Origin: Haliea sp041746975
Lineage (GTDB): Bacteria; Pseudomonadota; Gammaproteobacteria; Pseudomonadales; Halieaceae
DNA: 15,171 nt
Direction of reading: 5' to 3'
NCBI GenBank assembly: GCA_041746975.1
Contig: JBGTGB010000079.1
Coordinates: 1 to 15,171, forward strand
Shown here: positions 7,152 through 13,053 of the stretch, one piece after another
Position numbering within the stretch: the stretch's first letter is position 1
How the letters are laid out: each line of letters begins with the position of its first letter
Position numbers and translations under genes: made by a program
The notes under the pieces: model-generated
Database searches by the model: none
What the model was told of the DNA's origin: nothing
What the model saw: the letters and a program-made list of their open reading frames with translations, nothing else

Positions 7152-7637
7152 ATGTCAACAAAGTTTATAAATGCGAAGGCAGCTGCCACGCTCGAGCAGC
7201 CGCTCGGACAAGCGCTGATTAGCGCGAATCAATGGATGTCAGCAAGTCTTCTGCATTTGATGAAAGCAATGGGGCACGAGGATCTCACAGGTACTCATCT
7301 GACCTTTTTCTGCCATCTAAATTGTGGTGTTACCCACGCCTCTGAGGTTGCCCGGCGCATGGGAATTAGCCGTCAGGCCGTCTACAAAGTCACTCAGGAA
7401 CTGCAGCGCCTGGGCGCGCTCGAATTAAAGGAAGACCCCGACGACAAGCGGCAGAAAACCATATGCATGACCGAGCTCGGTGAGAGGGTGGCGCTAGACG
7501 CACGTGCAGCAATGGAAGAGGTTGAAGCGCATCTGCAGACAGTGGTGGGCACGAAGCGTTTCGAGAGTATGGCGCAGATATTGCGACTCGACTGGGGCCC
7601 ATATCTCGGATCAGAAGAAGGCAAAATCGAAGAATGA
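7152..7637 (+). CDS. MarR-family transcriptional regulator (first paralogue)
   Basis: This 161-residue protein has the MarR winged-helix layout. N-terminal dimerisation helices are followed by a helix-turn-helix at about residues 63-88 (ASEVARRMGISRQAVYKVTQEL), the wing at about 92-106 with the typical DDKRQK turn and TELGE, then a C-terminal dimerisation helix. ATG 7152 is preferred because the paralogue at 11300 begins with the same MST-K/R-F sequence. ATGs at 7131 and 7140 are in frame, but 7131 is part of the operator palindrome and has no ribosome binding site. No partner gene follows directly: the next recognisable item is an IS200 remnant. It probably represses itself; the effector is unknown. 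Confidence 0.85.
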   Translation: MSTKFINAKAAATLEQPLGQALISANQWMSASLLHLMKAMGHEDLTGTHLTFFCHLNCGVTHASEVARRMGISRQAVYKVTQELQRLGALELKEDPDDKRQKTICMTELGERVALDARAAMEEVEAHLQTVVGTKRFESMAQILRLDWGPYLGSEEGKIEE

Positions 7638-7834
7638 CAGCAATGGGCATAAGATCTGATGCGTTTATTCCGCGGAATCCGGCCGCGTCCTAAAGTTTGA
7701 AGGAAGCTACGACTAATCCGGGAATGTGTTTGCGGTGCATCCGCAGTGCCAAGTCTGAGGTCATACCGCGGGACGAGCCACTAAAAACGCTTATGGATAC
7801 TCTGAATAAGTCTGGATTTTTGCGATAATACGCC

Positions 7835-8011
7835 ATGCCCCAACAACAGGATGTCAGCATTGCGGGCAGGAAGAAGAACTTTGTAGGTCAGCATATCTCG
7901 GCGCGAGGCTACTTCGCGTCGACAGTTGGCCGGGATGAAAAAGTCATTCGCGAGTACATCCGGCACCAGTAACAAGAAGACAAACGGATAGACCAGTTGC
8001 AGTTGGTATGA
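7835..8011 (+). pseudogene. IS200-type transposase TnpA, C-terminal remnant
   Basis: The reading frame matches the end of the IS200/IS605-family Y1 transposase: KKNFVGQHISARGYFAST, VGRDEKVIREYIRHQ, then after an in-frame TAA at 7970-7972 the usual continuation QEDKRIDQLQL to TGA 8009-8011. Only about the last 50 residues remain; the catalytic HUH motif and most of the protein are missing. The first codons (MPQQQDVS) do not belong to TnpA. They, with the preceding TGAATAAGTC stretch, could be the left end of a different, IS5-like element fused to the remnant. Confidence 0.72.
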
Positions 8012-8020
8012 CAGTGCTGG

Positions 8021-8115
8021 CCCCCATCAGGGGGAACAAGGAGCCGAAGGCTCCGTAACTGCCGCTTTGAGCGGCTCACAAAACTAAAGCCCCCGGCTTT
8101 GCCGGGGGATACTTA
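8021..8115 (+). mobile_element. Right end of the IS200-type element, four tandem hairpins
   Basis: Directly after the TnpA remnant come four perfect hairpins: CCCCC-ATCA-GGGGG (8021-8034), GGAGCC-GAA-GGCTCC (8040-8054), GCCGCT-TTG-AGCGGC (8061-8075) and CCCCCGGC-TTT-GCCGGGGG (8090-8108). The element ends near TACTTACT. IS200/IS605 elements lack inverted terminal repeats, and TnpA recognises subterminal hairpins in single-stranded DNA. The right end therefore looks intact although the transposase is broken, so it could only be moved by a TnpA supplied elsewhere. Confidence 0.65.
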
Positions 8116-8209
8116 CTCGCTGAGAGTAGTCATGACTTTCACCATTATAGCAGTCGGTTTAGTAACTCTATGGGGAGTGATAGTGCTGCTGGGGTTGCTT
8201 GGTAAGCGT

Positions 8210-8419
8210 TGGGCGAACTACTTTAGTGTAGGTACGTACCTGAAGGCCTATCGTGCGGTCGATAGCTATACCGCTATGCGGTTACGCCGGTGGCTACGGC
8301 AGAAGCATAAAGTGAGGCGACGTCGCGGTGGGGCTTATCCCCCGTCCCACCTCTACGGGCACTTCGGGCTCGTACGTCTCACTCAACGCGGTCGTGGTGA
8401 GTCGTGGGTGAAGGTGTGA
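8210..8419 (+). pseudogene. ltrA: Group II intron reverse transcriptase/maturase, C-terminal remnant
   Basis: The last 70 codons match the end of bacterial group II intron maturases: WANYFSVGT, KAYRAVDSYTAMRLRRWL, KHKVRRRRG, YGHFGLVRLT and a final SWVKV before TGA. The reverse transcriptase domain is missing. The frame stays open upstream to an ATG at 8132 that adds one hydrophobic helix (MTFTIIAVGLVTLWGVIV) unrelated to maturases, probably a fortuitous fusion at a deletion junction next to the IS200 end. The intron RNA domains follow directly downstream in the correct order. Confidence 0.8.
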
Positions 8420-8432
8420 TGTTTTTGTCCGA

Positions 8433-8465
8433 GAGCCGGATGCGGGAAATCTGCACGTCCGGTTC
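8433..8465 (+). ncRNA. Group II intron domain V
   Basis: Fourteen bases after the maturase stop the sequence folds as the conserved 33-34 nt catalytic domain V. A GAGCCGGA arm pairs with TCCGGTTC, there is a two-base-type bulge, and the upper stem is capped by a GAAA tetraloop (8446-8449). The AGC catalytic triad is present at the 5' side. Domain VI and the exact 3' splice site could not be fixed; they should lie within about the next 60 bases. With the 5' domains missing the intron cannot splice itself. Confidence 0.8.
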
Positions 8466-8672
8466 GATGAGCGGGGACTGGAAACGTGAACATGGCAGTA
8501 GGAGTGACGCCTGCATGTATCGAAAGAGCAGGAATAGGATGCCACTGCCTGAATTCGGCGCGCCAGTCTTCGACTCTACCGGAACTGGCGCCCAGGTAGT
8601 CGGATGGCCACGACAACTCTGCTGGCAGAGTGGGTGTTAGGCGATCTTCCGCAGCGAGGGTAAGCTGGTTGC

Positions 8673-9443
8673 ATGGCGATAGAGCGAGAAGCGATACCAA
8701 TTTATGAGCGGATTGGGGAGGGGTATGCCGAAAGACGGCGTGCTGACCCTAACTGGCTTATGCAGATCCATAGTGCGCTGGCCAGCGATAGCTCTCTTCT
8801 GAATGTCGGCGCAGGGTCTGGATCTTACGAGCCAACGGACAGAATGGTCGTCGCGTTGGAACCTTCCGAGATGATGATTGCGCAACGCCCGCCCGGTGCT
8901 GCTCCAGTGGTGCGGGGACGGGCGGAGCAACTCCCATTTGCGGATCGGTGCTTTGATGTAGCATTGGCTGTACTTACCGTCCATCACTGGTACGACCCTG
9001 AAGCAGGGTTGGCCGAGTTGTGCCGCGTGGCTGCGAAGCAGGTTGTCTTGACATGGGACCCGAGCATATTTGCATCCGAATTCTGGCTGGTTCGTGACTA
9101 CCTGCCCGAGGCGGGATATCGGGACCAATGGCTCGCAACGATATCAACAGTTCAGCACTCCCTTCGGAACGCAGTTTCCACTCCTATGCCTGTCCCCTTC
9201 GACTGCACTGATGGATTCTTCGCTGCATACTGGAGACGTCCAAGTGCGTATTTGGATGAACGGGTTCGTAACTCAATCTCCGGACTAGCGCTACTTGACC
9301 AGGGCGTGGTGCAATCGGCCATGCGGCGGTTGGCATCCGACATTGATGACGGGACATGGTATGAGCGGTATTCTGGGCTAGCCGATTTAGAGCAACTTGA
9401 CCTTGGCTATCGAATGGTTGTCGCAGAGTCATTATGTGAGTAG
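8673..9443 (+). CDS. Class I SAM-dependent methyltransferase
   Basis: The 256-residue protein has the class I methyltransferase fold of the UbiE/Methyltransf_11 type. Motif I LLNVGAGSGSY is at residues 42-52, and the acidic residue that binds the SAM ribose is probably E63. Motif II-like AEQLPFADRCFD is at 84-95, and the post-strand ALAVLTVHHW at 97-106. The substrate is unknown; small-molecule methylation is typical for this group. Motif I is followed by a shortened loop before VVALEPS, but all SAM-contact elements are present. ATG 8673 follows a weak GGTAAG. The MOSC gene begins 25 bases after its stop on the same strand and the two are probably one transcript. Confidence 0.87.
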   Translation: MAIEREAIPIYERIGEGYAERRRADPNWLMQIHSALASDSSLLNVGAGSGSYEPTDRMVVALEPSEMMIAQRPPGAAPVVRGRAEQLPFADRCFDVALAVLTVHHWYDPEAGLAELCRVAAKQVVLTWDPSIFASEFWLVRDYLPEAGYRDQWLATISTVQHSLRNAVSTPMPVPFDCTDGFFAAYWRRPSAYLDERVRNSISGLALLDQGVVQSAMRRLASDIDDGTWYERYSGLADLEQLDLGYRMVVAESLCE

Positions 9444-9468
9444 CAGCGTTGAACTACAGGAGATTCCG

Positions 9469-10008
9469 GTGCCTACAGTCGTGTCTTTGAGTAAGGATGA
9501 TAAACACCGCTTTTCAAAGAAAATTTGCGACTCGTTGACATTGCTCAAGGGCCTTGGTGTTCGGGATGATGCGCATTGTGGTGATACCGTCAAACACCGA
9601 TCTAGAGTGAAGGTTAACCCAGATCAGCCAAATTTACGGCAAGTACATCTTGTTCAATCAGAGCTTCTGATTGAACTCCAAAGTAAAGGGTTTGATGTAA
9701 AGGCCGGCACAATCGGTGAAAATATACTCACTCAAGACATCGATTTACTTTCGCTACCCAAAAATACGTTGCTCACAATTGGCGAAAGCACAGTGCTACG
9801 AGTTACAGGCCTAAGAAATCCGTGTGCACAACTTGATAATTACCAGGAGGGGCTTACAAAAGCTTGTCTTGATTTTGACGAATCGGGAGGAATTATTCGG
9901 AAAGCGGGGGTTATGGCTGTGGTAGAAGAAGGTGGATTAATTAGAATCAACGATCCAATTGCAATTAAATATCCAGCAATACCACATGAGCCGCTTGAAA
10001 GAGTGTAG
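9469..10008 (+). CDS. MOSC domain-containing protein
   Basis: The 179-residue protein fits the MOSC (molybdenum cofactor sulfurase C-terminal) domain family. It has an N-terminal VVSLSKDDKHRFSK strand, GVRDDAHCGDTVKHRSR, RQVHLVQSELL, GTIGENI, and the conserved cysteine in GLRNPCAQLD. Stand-alone MOSC proteins are thought to carry sulfur or bind the molybdenum cofactor in detoxifying reactions; the exact role here is unknown. The start is GTG 9469, placed six bases after a clear GGAG; an upstream frame extension to 9397 lies inside the methyltransferase gene and is unlikely. The gene is markedly AT-richer than the preceding methyltransferase, so the pair may have been assembled from different sources. 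Confidence 0.87.
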   Translation: MPTVVSLSKDDKHRFSKKICDSLTLLKGLGVRDDAHCGDTVKHRSRVKVNPDQPNLRQVHLVQSELLIELQSKGFDVKAGTIGENILTQDIDLLSLPKNTLLTIGESTVLRVTGLRNPCAQLDNYQEGLTKACLDFDESGGIIRKAGVMAVVEEGGLIRINDPIAIKYPAIPHEPLERV

Positions 10009-10131
10009 CGGTGAGCAGGCGAGCCACCAGAGGCGGTAATGTAGGCTCCTGGCCGGTATGCGACCGCCGCTGCCTTAAGTCCGATGAATGAGCTACCCTT
10101 TCCATTGGCAAGTCCAACTGAGGGTCGGACA

Positions 10132-10271
10132 ATGATCAAGGGCGAGTGCAACTGCGGCGCGATCCAATTCGAAGCCAACACCAAACCTGCGGAGTCTTTG
10201 TTTGTTATTGCTCTATCTGCCGGCGTCACACTGGCACCAACGGAAACGCAGTATATTTCCAGCCAGTTTAG
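10132..10271 (+). pseudogene. GFA-family (glutathione-dependent formaldehyde-activating-like) protein, frameshifted fragment
   Basis: An ATG at 10132 opens the typical start of a GFA/Mss4-like zinc protein, MIKGECNCGAIQFEA, with the first CxC zinc pair. About 20 codons later the homologous reading jumps one frame and continues as YCSICRRHTGTNGNAVYF, with the second CxxC pair, before stopping at TAG 10269-10271. A full family member is about 120-150 residues, so the gene is both frameshifted (about 10200-10210) and cut off after the first half. It follows the MOSC gene on the same strand. Confidence 0.7.
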
Positions 10272-10295
10272 TGACCACTTCGGTTTGTGATACAT

Positions 10296-10508
10296 CTAAT
10301 TGATCGAAACAATTACACGAGGATCTTTGGCATCGTTCAGCCGGATCACCATACCTTTGTATCGGTAGCAATTTATCCCAAGGACATACATACCTTCTGC
10401 GACGCGGAAGTGAACCAACCGAGATTGAGGGCTCTTCAAGAGGTCATCGAGTCGTCTCCGAAAGGCCGTCTCCTGATTCTCCTGCGGTAAGAGCTCTAGC
10501 GCGATCAT
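10296..10508 (-). CDS. Uncertain small ORF in a gene-poor stretch
   Basis: Between the GFA fragment and the membrane protein gene (10272-10853) the only frame with a protein-like look is on the minus strand. It encodes 70 residues from ATG 10508, with a charged helix (RRRLDDLLKSPQ) and alternating beta-strand pattern (RLVHFRVAEGMYVLGINC, KGMVIRLNDAKDP). There is no ribosome binding site and no recognised family. The plus strand is also open over 10287-10490, so one of the two is a shadow. The remaining 10510-10800 shows no gene. Confidence 0.25.
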   Translation of the reverse strand: MIALELLPQENQETAFRRRLDDLLKSPQSRLVHFRVAEGMYVLGINCYRYKGMVIRLNDAKDPRVIVSIN

Positions 10509-10808
10509 CAATAAAACCGTCCGTTCAAGCGGAACAGAATCCTACTCGGAGTTCTTCAAGATTGTCCGCTAGTTATCTTGTTTATCAGTGATAGCCGACT
10601 TCCGTCTGTGCGGTAGTAAACACGCTATCGTCGGGGCACGAACAAGACGCGTTTCTGTTTCACACCGGCTTTGCTACGTCTTTCCCGCCCCTATGCTTCT
10701 CTCCTGAGCACGATAGTCATCATGGAGAAAACACCTATCATCGTCCACTCACAGTCCAAACAGGTGTATCCAGCTCCAACAGACGTTTATACGCCATGCT
10801 TGCATGTC

Positions 10809-10839
10809 GAATGAACGCTAAGGTGTTATGTGTTCATTC
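10809..10839. repeat. Inverted repeat downstream of the membrane-protein gene
   Basis: GAATGAAC (10809-10816) and GTTCATTC (10832-10839) form a perfect 8-bp dyad separated by 15 bases, 15 bases past the stop of the minus-strand membrane protein gene. There is no T-run, so it is not a classical terminator. GTTATGT (10824-10830) in the centre resembles an attC end heptamer, but no matching arms were found. Confidence 0.3.
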
Positions 10840-10853
10840 TTGCTCAATGATGT

Positions 10854-11243
10854 CTAGCAGTGCCCCATCGCTTTTCTGCTCGTCATTTGAAGGATCCCGA
10901 AGAGACCAACCATGACTGCAACAGCGCTCGCTAACAATACACCACCTGTGGTCGTAATCCATACTCCTGAGACAATTAGCCATACCGATCCGATTACCCA
11001 AATATAATCTCCTGTTGAAAAATACAATATCAGTCTCTTTTTTGGCAGAGGATCCCTTGACGCCCAAAGCAGATGGAGACCATTAAGTATCAATAGTATG
11101 CCTAGAATCAGAATGTATAATTGAGGGGCTGGTGACGCACCACCTAAAAAATTTGCCACCAGGCTAGGTTGAAGAGCAAATAGTCCTCCGAAAACTAAAC
11201 AGCTAATAGCGTTTGCACGCATAACACTTTTTAGACTTAACAT
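10854..11243 (-). CDS. Four-helix hypothetical membrane protein, divergent from MarR
   Basis: The 129-residue protein has four hydrophobic helices at about residues 10-33, 41-60, 77-97 and 99-119, joined by short loops, with a positively charged cytoplasmic loop (SRDPLPKKR) after the second helix. No family name is assigned. The ATG at 11243 has GAGAAG upstream at the right distance. It is divergent from the second MarR gene, with 56 bases between the two start codons. A possible promoter TTACAC - 17 bases - TACATA lies there and its spacer overlaps the MarR-type operator, so it is probably the regulated target of that MarR protein. Confidence 0.72.
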   Translation of the reverse strand: MLSLKSVMRANAISCLVFGGLFALQPSLVANFLGGASPAPQLYILILGILLILNGLHLLWASRDPLPKKRLILYFSTGDYIWVIGSVWLIVSGVWITTTGGVLLASAVAVMVGLFGILQMTSRKAMGHC

Positions 11244-11257
11244 AATCGCTTCTCATA

Positions 11258-11274
11258 TGTACACTTGGTTGACA
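11258..11274. promoter_or_regulatory. MarR-type operator, left copy, in the divergent promoter region
   Basis: TGTACACTTGGTTGACA, read on the minus strand as TGTCAACCAAGTGTACA, agrees at 15 of 17 positions with the copy at 11301-11317 and has the same TGT...ACA frame as 7114-7130. It lies within the possible promoter of the membrane protein gene and 25 bases before the MarR start. Together with the right copy it forms a larger 10-bp perfect inverted repeat, TGGTTGACAT / ATGTCAACCA (11267-11276 and 11300-11309). Confidence 0.6.
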
Positions 11275-11299
11275 TAAAGTGTAATTGCTGAGGAATTTC

Positions 11300-11773
11300 A
11301 TGTCAACCAGGTTTACACGTAGAGGGGTTCCGCTGGTGGAATCTCAGTCATTGCAGCTCATTCAAAGCGCACAAAGGCTAAACGATGTAATTACAAAATA
11401 TCTTTCTCAGCGCCTAGTAGAAAAGGGTTATGCGTCGCTCACACCGTCCCTTCTTTCTTTTCTCAGTATTCTCGAGTGCGGAGTGAACTATGCCTCAGAA
11501 ATAGCAAGAAGTTTAGACGTGACAAGACAGATGGTCGCGAAAACTGTCAAACAGCTCTGCCAGTTGGGGTATCTTGAGCAAATAGATGGCGCTGGAAAGC
11601 AGAAGGAGATTCACTTTACAGAGACTGGTGAGTACCTAATGTCAGATGCCAGACAGTTGCTATCCGAAATGGATAAAATCCTATTTAACGATGTGGATGC
11701 TAGAACGTCACATGCAATAGTTGGCGAGCTTAATATAATGATTTGTGCAGTCAATAATCGCCGACACAGATAG
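11300..11773 (+). CDS. MarR-family transcriptional regulator (second paralogue)
   Basis: The 157-residue protein has helix-turn-helix residues at about 64-90 (YASEIARSLDVTRQMVAKTVKQL) and a shortened wing with GAGKQKEIHFTETGE. It aligns along its length with the MarR protein at 7152-7637: LTPSLLSFLSILECGVNYASEIAR against LTGTHLTFFCHLNCGVTHASEVAR. The start is ATG 11300 with GAGG at 11289-11292, not the TTG at 11285. Its second operator copy covers codons 1-6. The usual DxR wing motif (DDKRQK in the first paralogue) is reduced to GAGKQK. The stop codon lies inside the left arm of an attC site, as expected of a cassette gene. Its likely target is the divergent membrane protein gene. Confidence 0.82.
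   Translation: MSTRFTRRGVPLVESQSLQLIQSAQRLNDVITKYLSQRLVEKGYASLTPSLLSFLSILECGVNYASEIARSLDVTRQMVAKTVKQLCQLGYLEQIDGAGKQKEIHFTETGEYLMSDARQLLSEMDKILFNDVDARTSHAIVGELNIMICAVNNRRHR
11301..11317. promoter_or_regulatory. MarR-type operator, right copy, overlapping the start codon
   Basis: TGTCAACCAGGTTTACA is a near-perfect dyad (TGTCAACC / GGTTTACA, one mismatch) covering the start codon and next five codons of the second MarR gene. It differs from the operator of the first MarR gene (7114-7130) at only three of 17 positions. Binding here would block initiation of the regulator itself. Because the same stretch encodes the shared MST(R/K)F start, part of the similarity could come from coding homology. 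Confidence 0.55.
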
Positions 11774-11839
11774 CAAGTTGCTGCACTCGGAAAAACTGCT
11801 CGCTGCGCTACCAATTTTCCGGTGAGCAAGGCGTTAGAA
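11768..11839 (+). repeat. attC site (integron cassette recombination site)
   Basis: The site ends with GTTAGAA (11833-11839), a GTTRRRY-like R' box. The left arm TTGCT-G-CAC (11778-11786) pairs with GTG-AGCAA (11822-11829), leaving one unpaired G on the left strand, the structural mark that tells the integrase which strand to use. Three-base spacers (AAG and GGC) separate these L arms from the outer boxes, where AGATAGC stands in for RYYYAAC. The MarR stop codon lies inside the left box, as in true cassettes. The outer left box is imperfect (TAGC for TAAC). Confidence 0.6.
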
Positions 11840-11993
11840 CTCGGGAAAGTCGGAACTCGGCCATGGATGTTGTAGACAGCAGCGCTTGGTCAGAAATGCA
11901 TGGCTTTTGGTGGGGGGCTAGCTCATTGAGTAATGGCAAGTGGTCTTCATTTCCAAAAGACCGCCCAGCAGCGAGAGCAGTGAGGCGCACTGA

Positions 11994-12320
11994 TTGATCG
12001 AGTATATTCTGCAACAGGCATACAGCGGGGCATTGCTGTTGAGTCTGCCCGGAATTTTCGTGGCGTTGCCCGTACTTTGGTCAGCCGCAGGGGCGCGACG
12101 TGGTCCGTTTTTTGCGCTGGTCCTGCTCTGGCTGCTGGCTTTTCCCTGGGCGGTGCTTTGGGCGGTCGAATTGTTGTCCCCTGGGATCCTTGGGCTCGGA
12201 TACACTTATGATGGTGTTGAATTCTTCGTGCGTCTTTGGTTGCCCGGTACGTTGGTATTGCCCGGCTTCGCGGGCCTGTACTGGCTTTGGGTAAAATTCC
12301 GAACGCGGGCGCGTGAATGA
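11994..12320 (+). CDS. Small cassette-borne hypothetical membrane protein
   Basis: The 108-residue protein is very hydrophobic, with three likely helices at about residues 10-30, 38-62 and 80-102, and a basic tail (KFRTRARE). No family recognised. The start is TTG 11994, eight bases after GAGG (11982-11985); there is no ATG in frame. It is bracketed by attC sites at 11768-11839 and 12382-12441 in the same orientation, so the interval 11834-12435 is one gene cassette of about 600 bases. The stretch 11840-11993 before it holds no other gene. Confidence 0.65.
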   Translation: MIEYILQQAYSGALLLSLPGIFVALPVLWSAAGARRGPFFALVLLWLLAFPWAVLWAVELLSPGILGLGYTYDGVEFFVRLWLPGTLVLPGFAGLYWLWVKFRTRARE

Positions 12321-12381
12321 TCCGCAGCCGAGCTGGACGTTCTTCGAAGCAGATCTGCCTCAGCCAGGAATGGAAACAGGG

Positions 12382-12441
12382 TTCTAACCAAAGCTTGCAG
12401 CCGACACAGCCAAGCTGCGCGGCTGAAGCTTCGCGTTATGC
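12382..12441 (+). repeat. attC site (best-preserved integron recombination site of the window)
   Basis: The left outer box is TTCTAAC (12382-12388) and the right is GTTATGC (12435-12441). Inside, AAGCTT-G-CAGCCG (12391-12403) pairs with CGGCTG-AAGCTT (12420-12431): twelve perfect base pairs broken only by one extra unpaired G on the left strand. Spacers are CA and CGC, and the central loop has 16 bases. The total of 60 bases matches the common short attC length. The order of boxes and the side of the extrahelical base are those of functional attC sites. The ATG of the next gene is made by the right box itself. Confidence 0.82.
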
Positions 12442-12923
12442 ATAAAATACTCTGGCTTTCGTTGTTGTTAGCTACTGCATTGTCTCAGGTCGGCTGTGCG
12501 GGAATCCCGCTTTCCGACAAGGAACCGTTTGCCGAACTGATTGGCGAGCCTCAGGAATTGCTTCGGCCAGCACTGCTAATGTCCGGGCAAACCGTTTGGG
12601 AAGATATGGATGAGGGTGCTGAACACGAGTTTCATGGCGCACCATACCAACTGTATGACCGGGACGAATCTTCTAACAGTTGGCGCAAATCTGGGTGGTT
12701 GCCTTCCGGAACAAGGATTGTAATTGATCAGGTTGAGTATGCTTCAGTTGGACTTAGAGTTTGGGGTGTCTTGGCGCGTGGTGAAGTTGATCTCCCAGAC
12801 GGGTCGACCAGACGATTCGTTTATCACTGGAACGATTATGCAAGGTGTGCACCCATTAAGAGAGCCCCTTGGGAACCTTTAGCAGCAAAAGAAAGGCGTC
12901 AACAAACGTTTGCTTCTGGTTAA
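12438..12923 (+). CDS. Cassette-borne hypothetical lipoprotein, paralogue of the 4319-4798 product
   Basis: The 161-residue protein has a lipoprotein signal peptide (MHKILWLSLLLATALSQVGC, lipobox QVGC), so the mature part is lipid-anchored and probably periplasmic. It shares with the lipoprotein at 4319-4798 the pattern P-(S/P)-G-(T/S), a strand with D-x-V (IDQVEY here, LDEVRF there), a basic-F-x-Y-x-W motif (RFVYHW here) and APWE near the C-terminus. No known domain is recognised. ATG 12438 lies within the attC right box (GTTATGC), so there is no Shine-Dalgarno; it must be read through or use a leaderless-like start. The gene's own attC is not seen: an IS66 element begins 41 bases after the stop. 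Confidence 0.72.
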   Translation: MHKILWLSLLLATALSQVGCAGIPLSDKEPFAELIGEPQELLRPALLMSGQTVWEDMDEGAEHEFHGAPYQLYDRDESSNSWRKSGWLPSGTRIVIDQVEYASVGLRVWGVLARGEVDLPDGSTRRFVYHWNDYARCAPIKRAPWEPLAAKERRQQTFASG

Positions 12924-12963
12924 TTAGCCGGCATAGCGCTATACAGCTCGGTGCGGTTAATTC

Positions 12964-12986
12964 GTAAGCGCCCAGTAAACCACACC
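12964..12986 (+). repeat. IS66 left terminal inverted repeat
   Basis: The segment begins GTAAGCGCCCAGTAAACC, the GTAA-start terminal repeat typical of IS66 elements. The matching right end is outside the window, so its exact length is estimated. The flanking bases to its left (GGTTAATTC) are the only trace of the insertion site. Confidence 0.6.
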
Positions 12987-13053
12987 CTGCCAACGCCGCC
13001 CTGAGCTGTGCAAGCTGCACCCTCCGAATCGTCAGCCCCGGAGGGCATATCCC

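Noticed and set aside
7638..7834. Possible gene or terminator after the first MarR gene
   Set aside because: Only short frames and no hairpin followed by T residues were seen, so nothing could be supported apart from the possible IS5-like end near 7790-7850.
8636..8642. GTTAGGC heptamer shortly before the methyltransferase gene, identical to a common attC end box
   Set aside because: No left box or pairing arms were found in the 120 bases upstream; only a local hairpin ACTCTGC-TG-GCAGAGT precedes it. A seven-base match alone is not enough to call an attC.
10824..10830. GTTATGT as a possible left boundary of a MarR-membrane protein cassette
   Set aside because: The bases before it do not form attC arms, and the dyad around it is explained by a plain inverted repeat.
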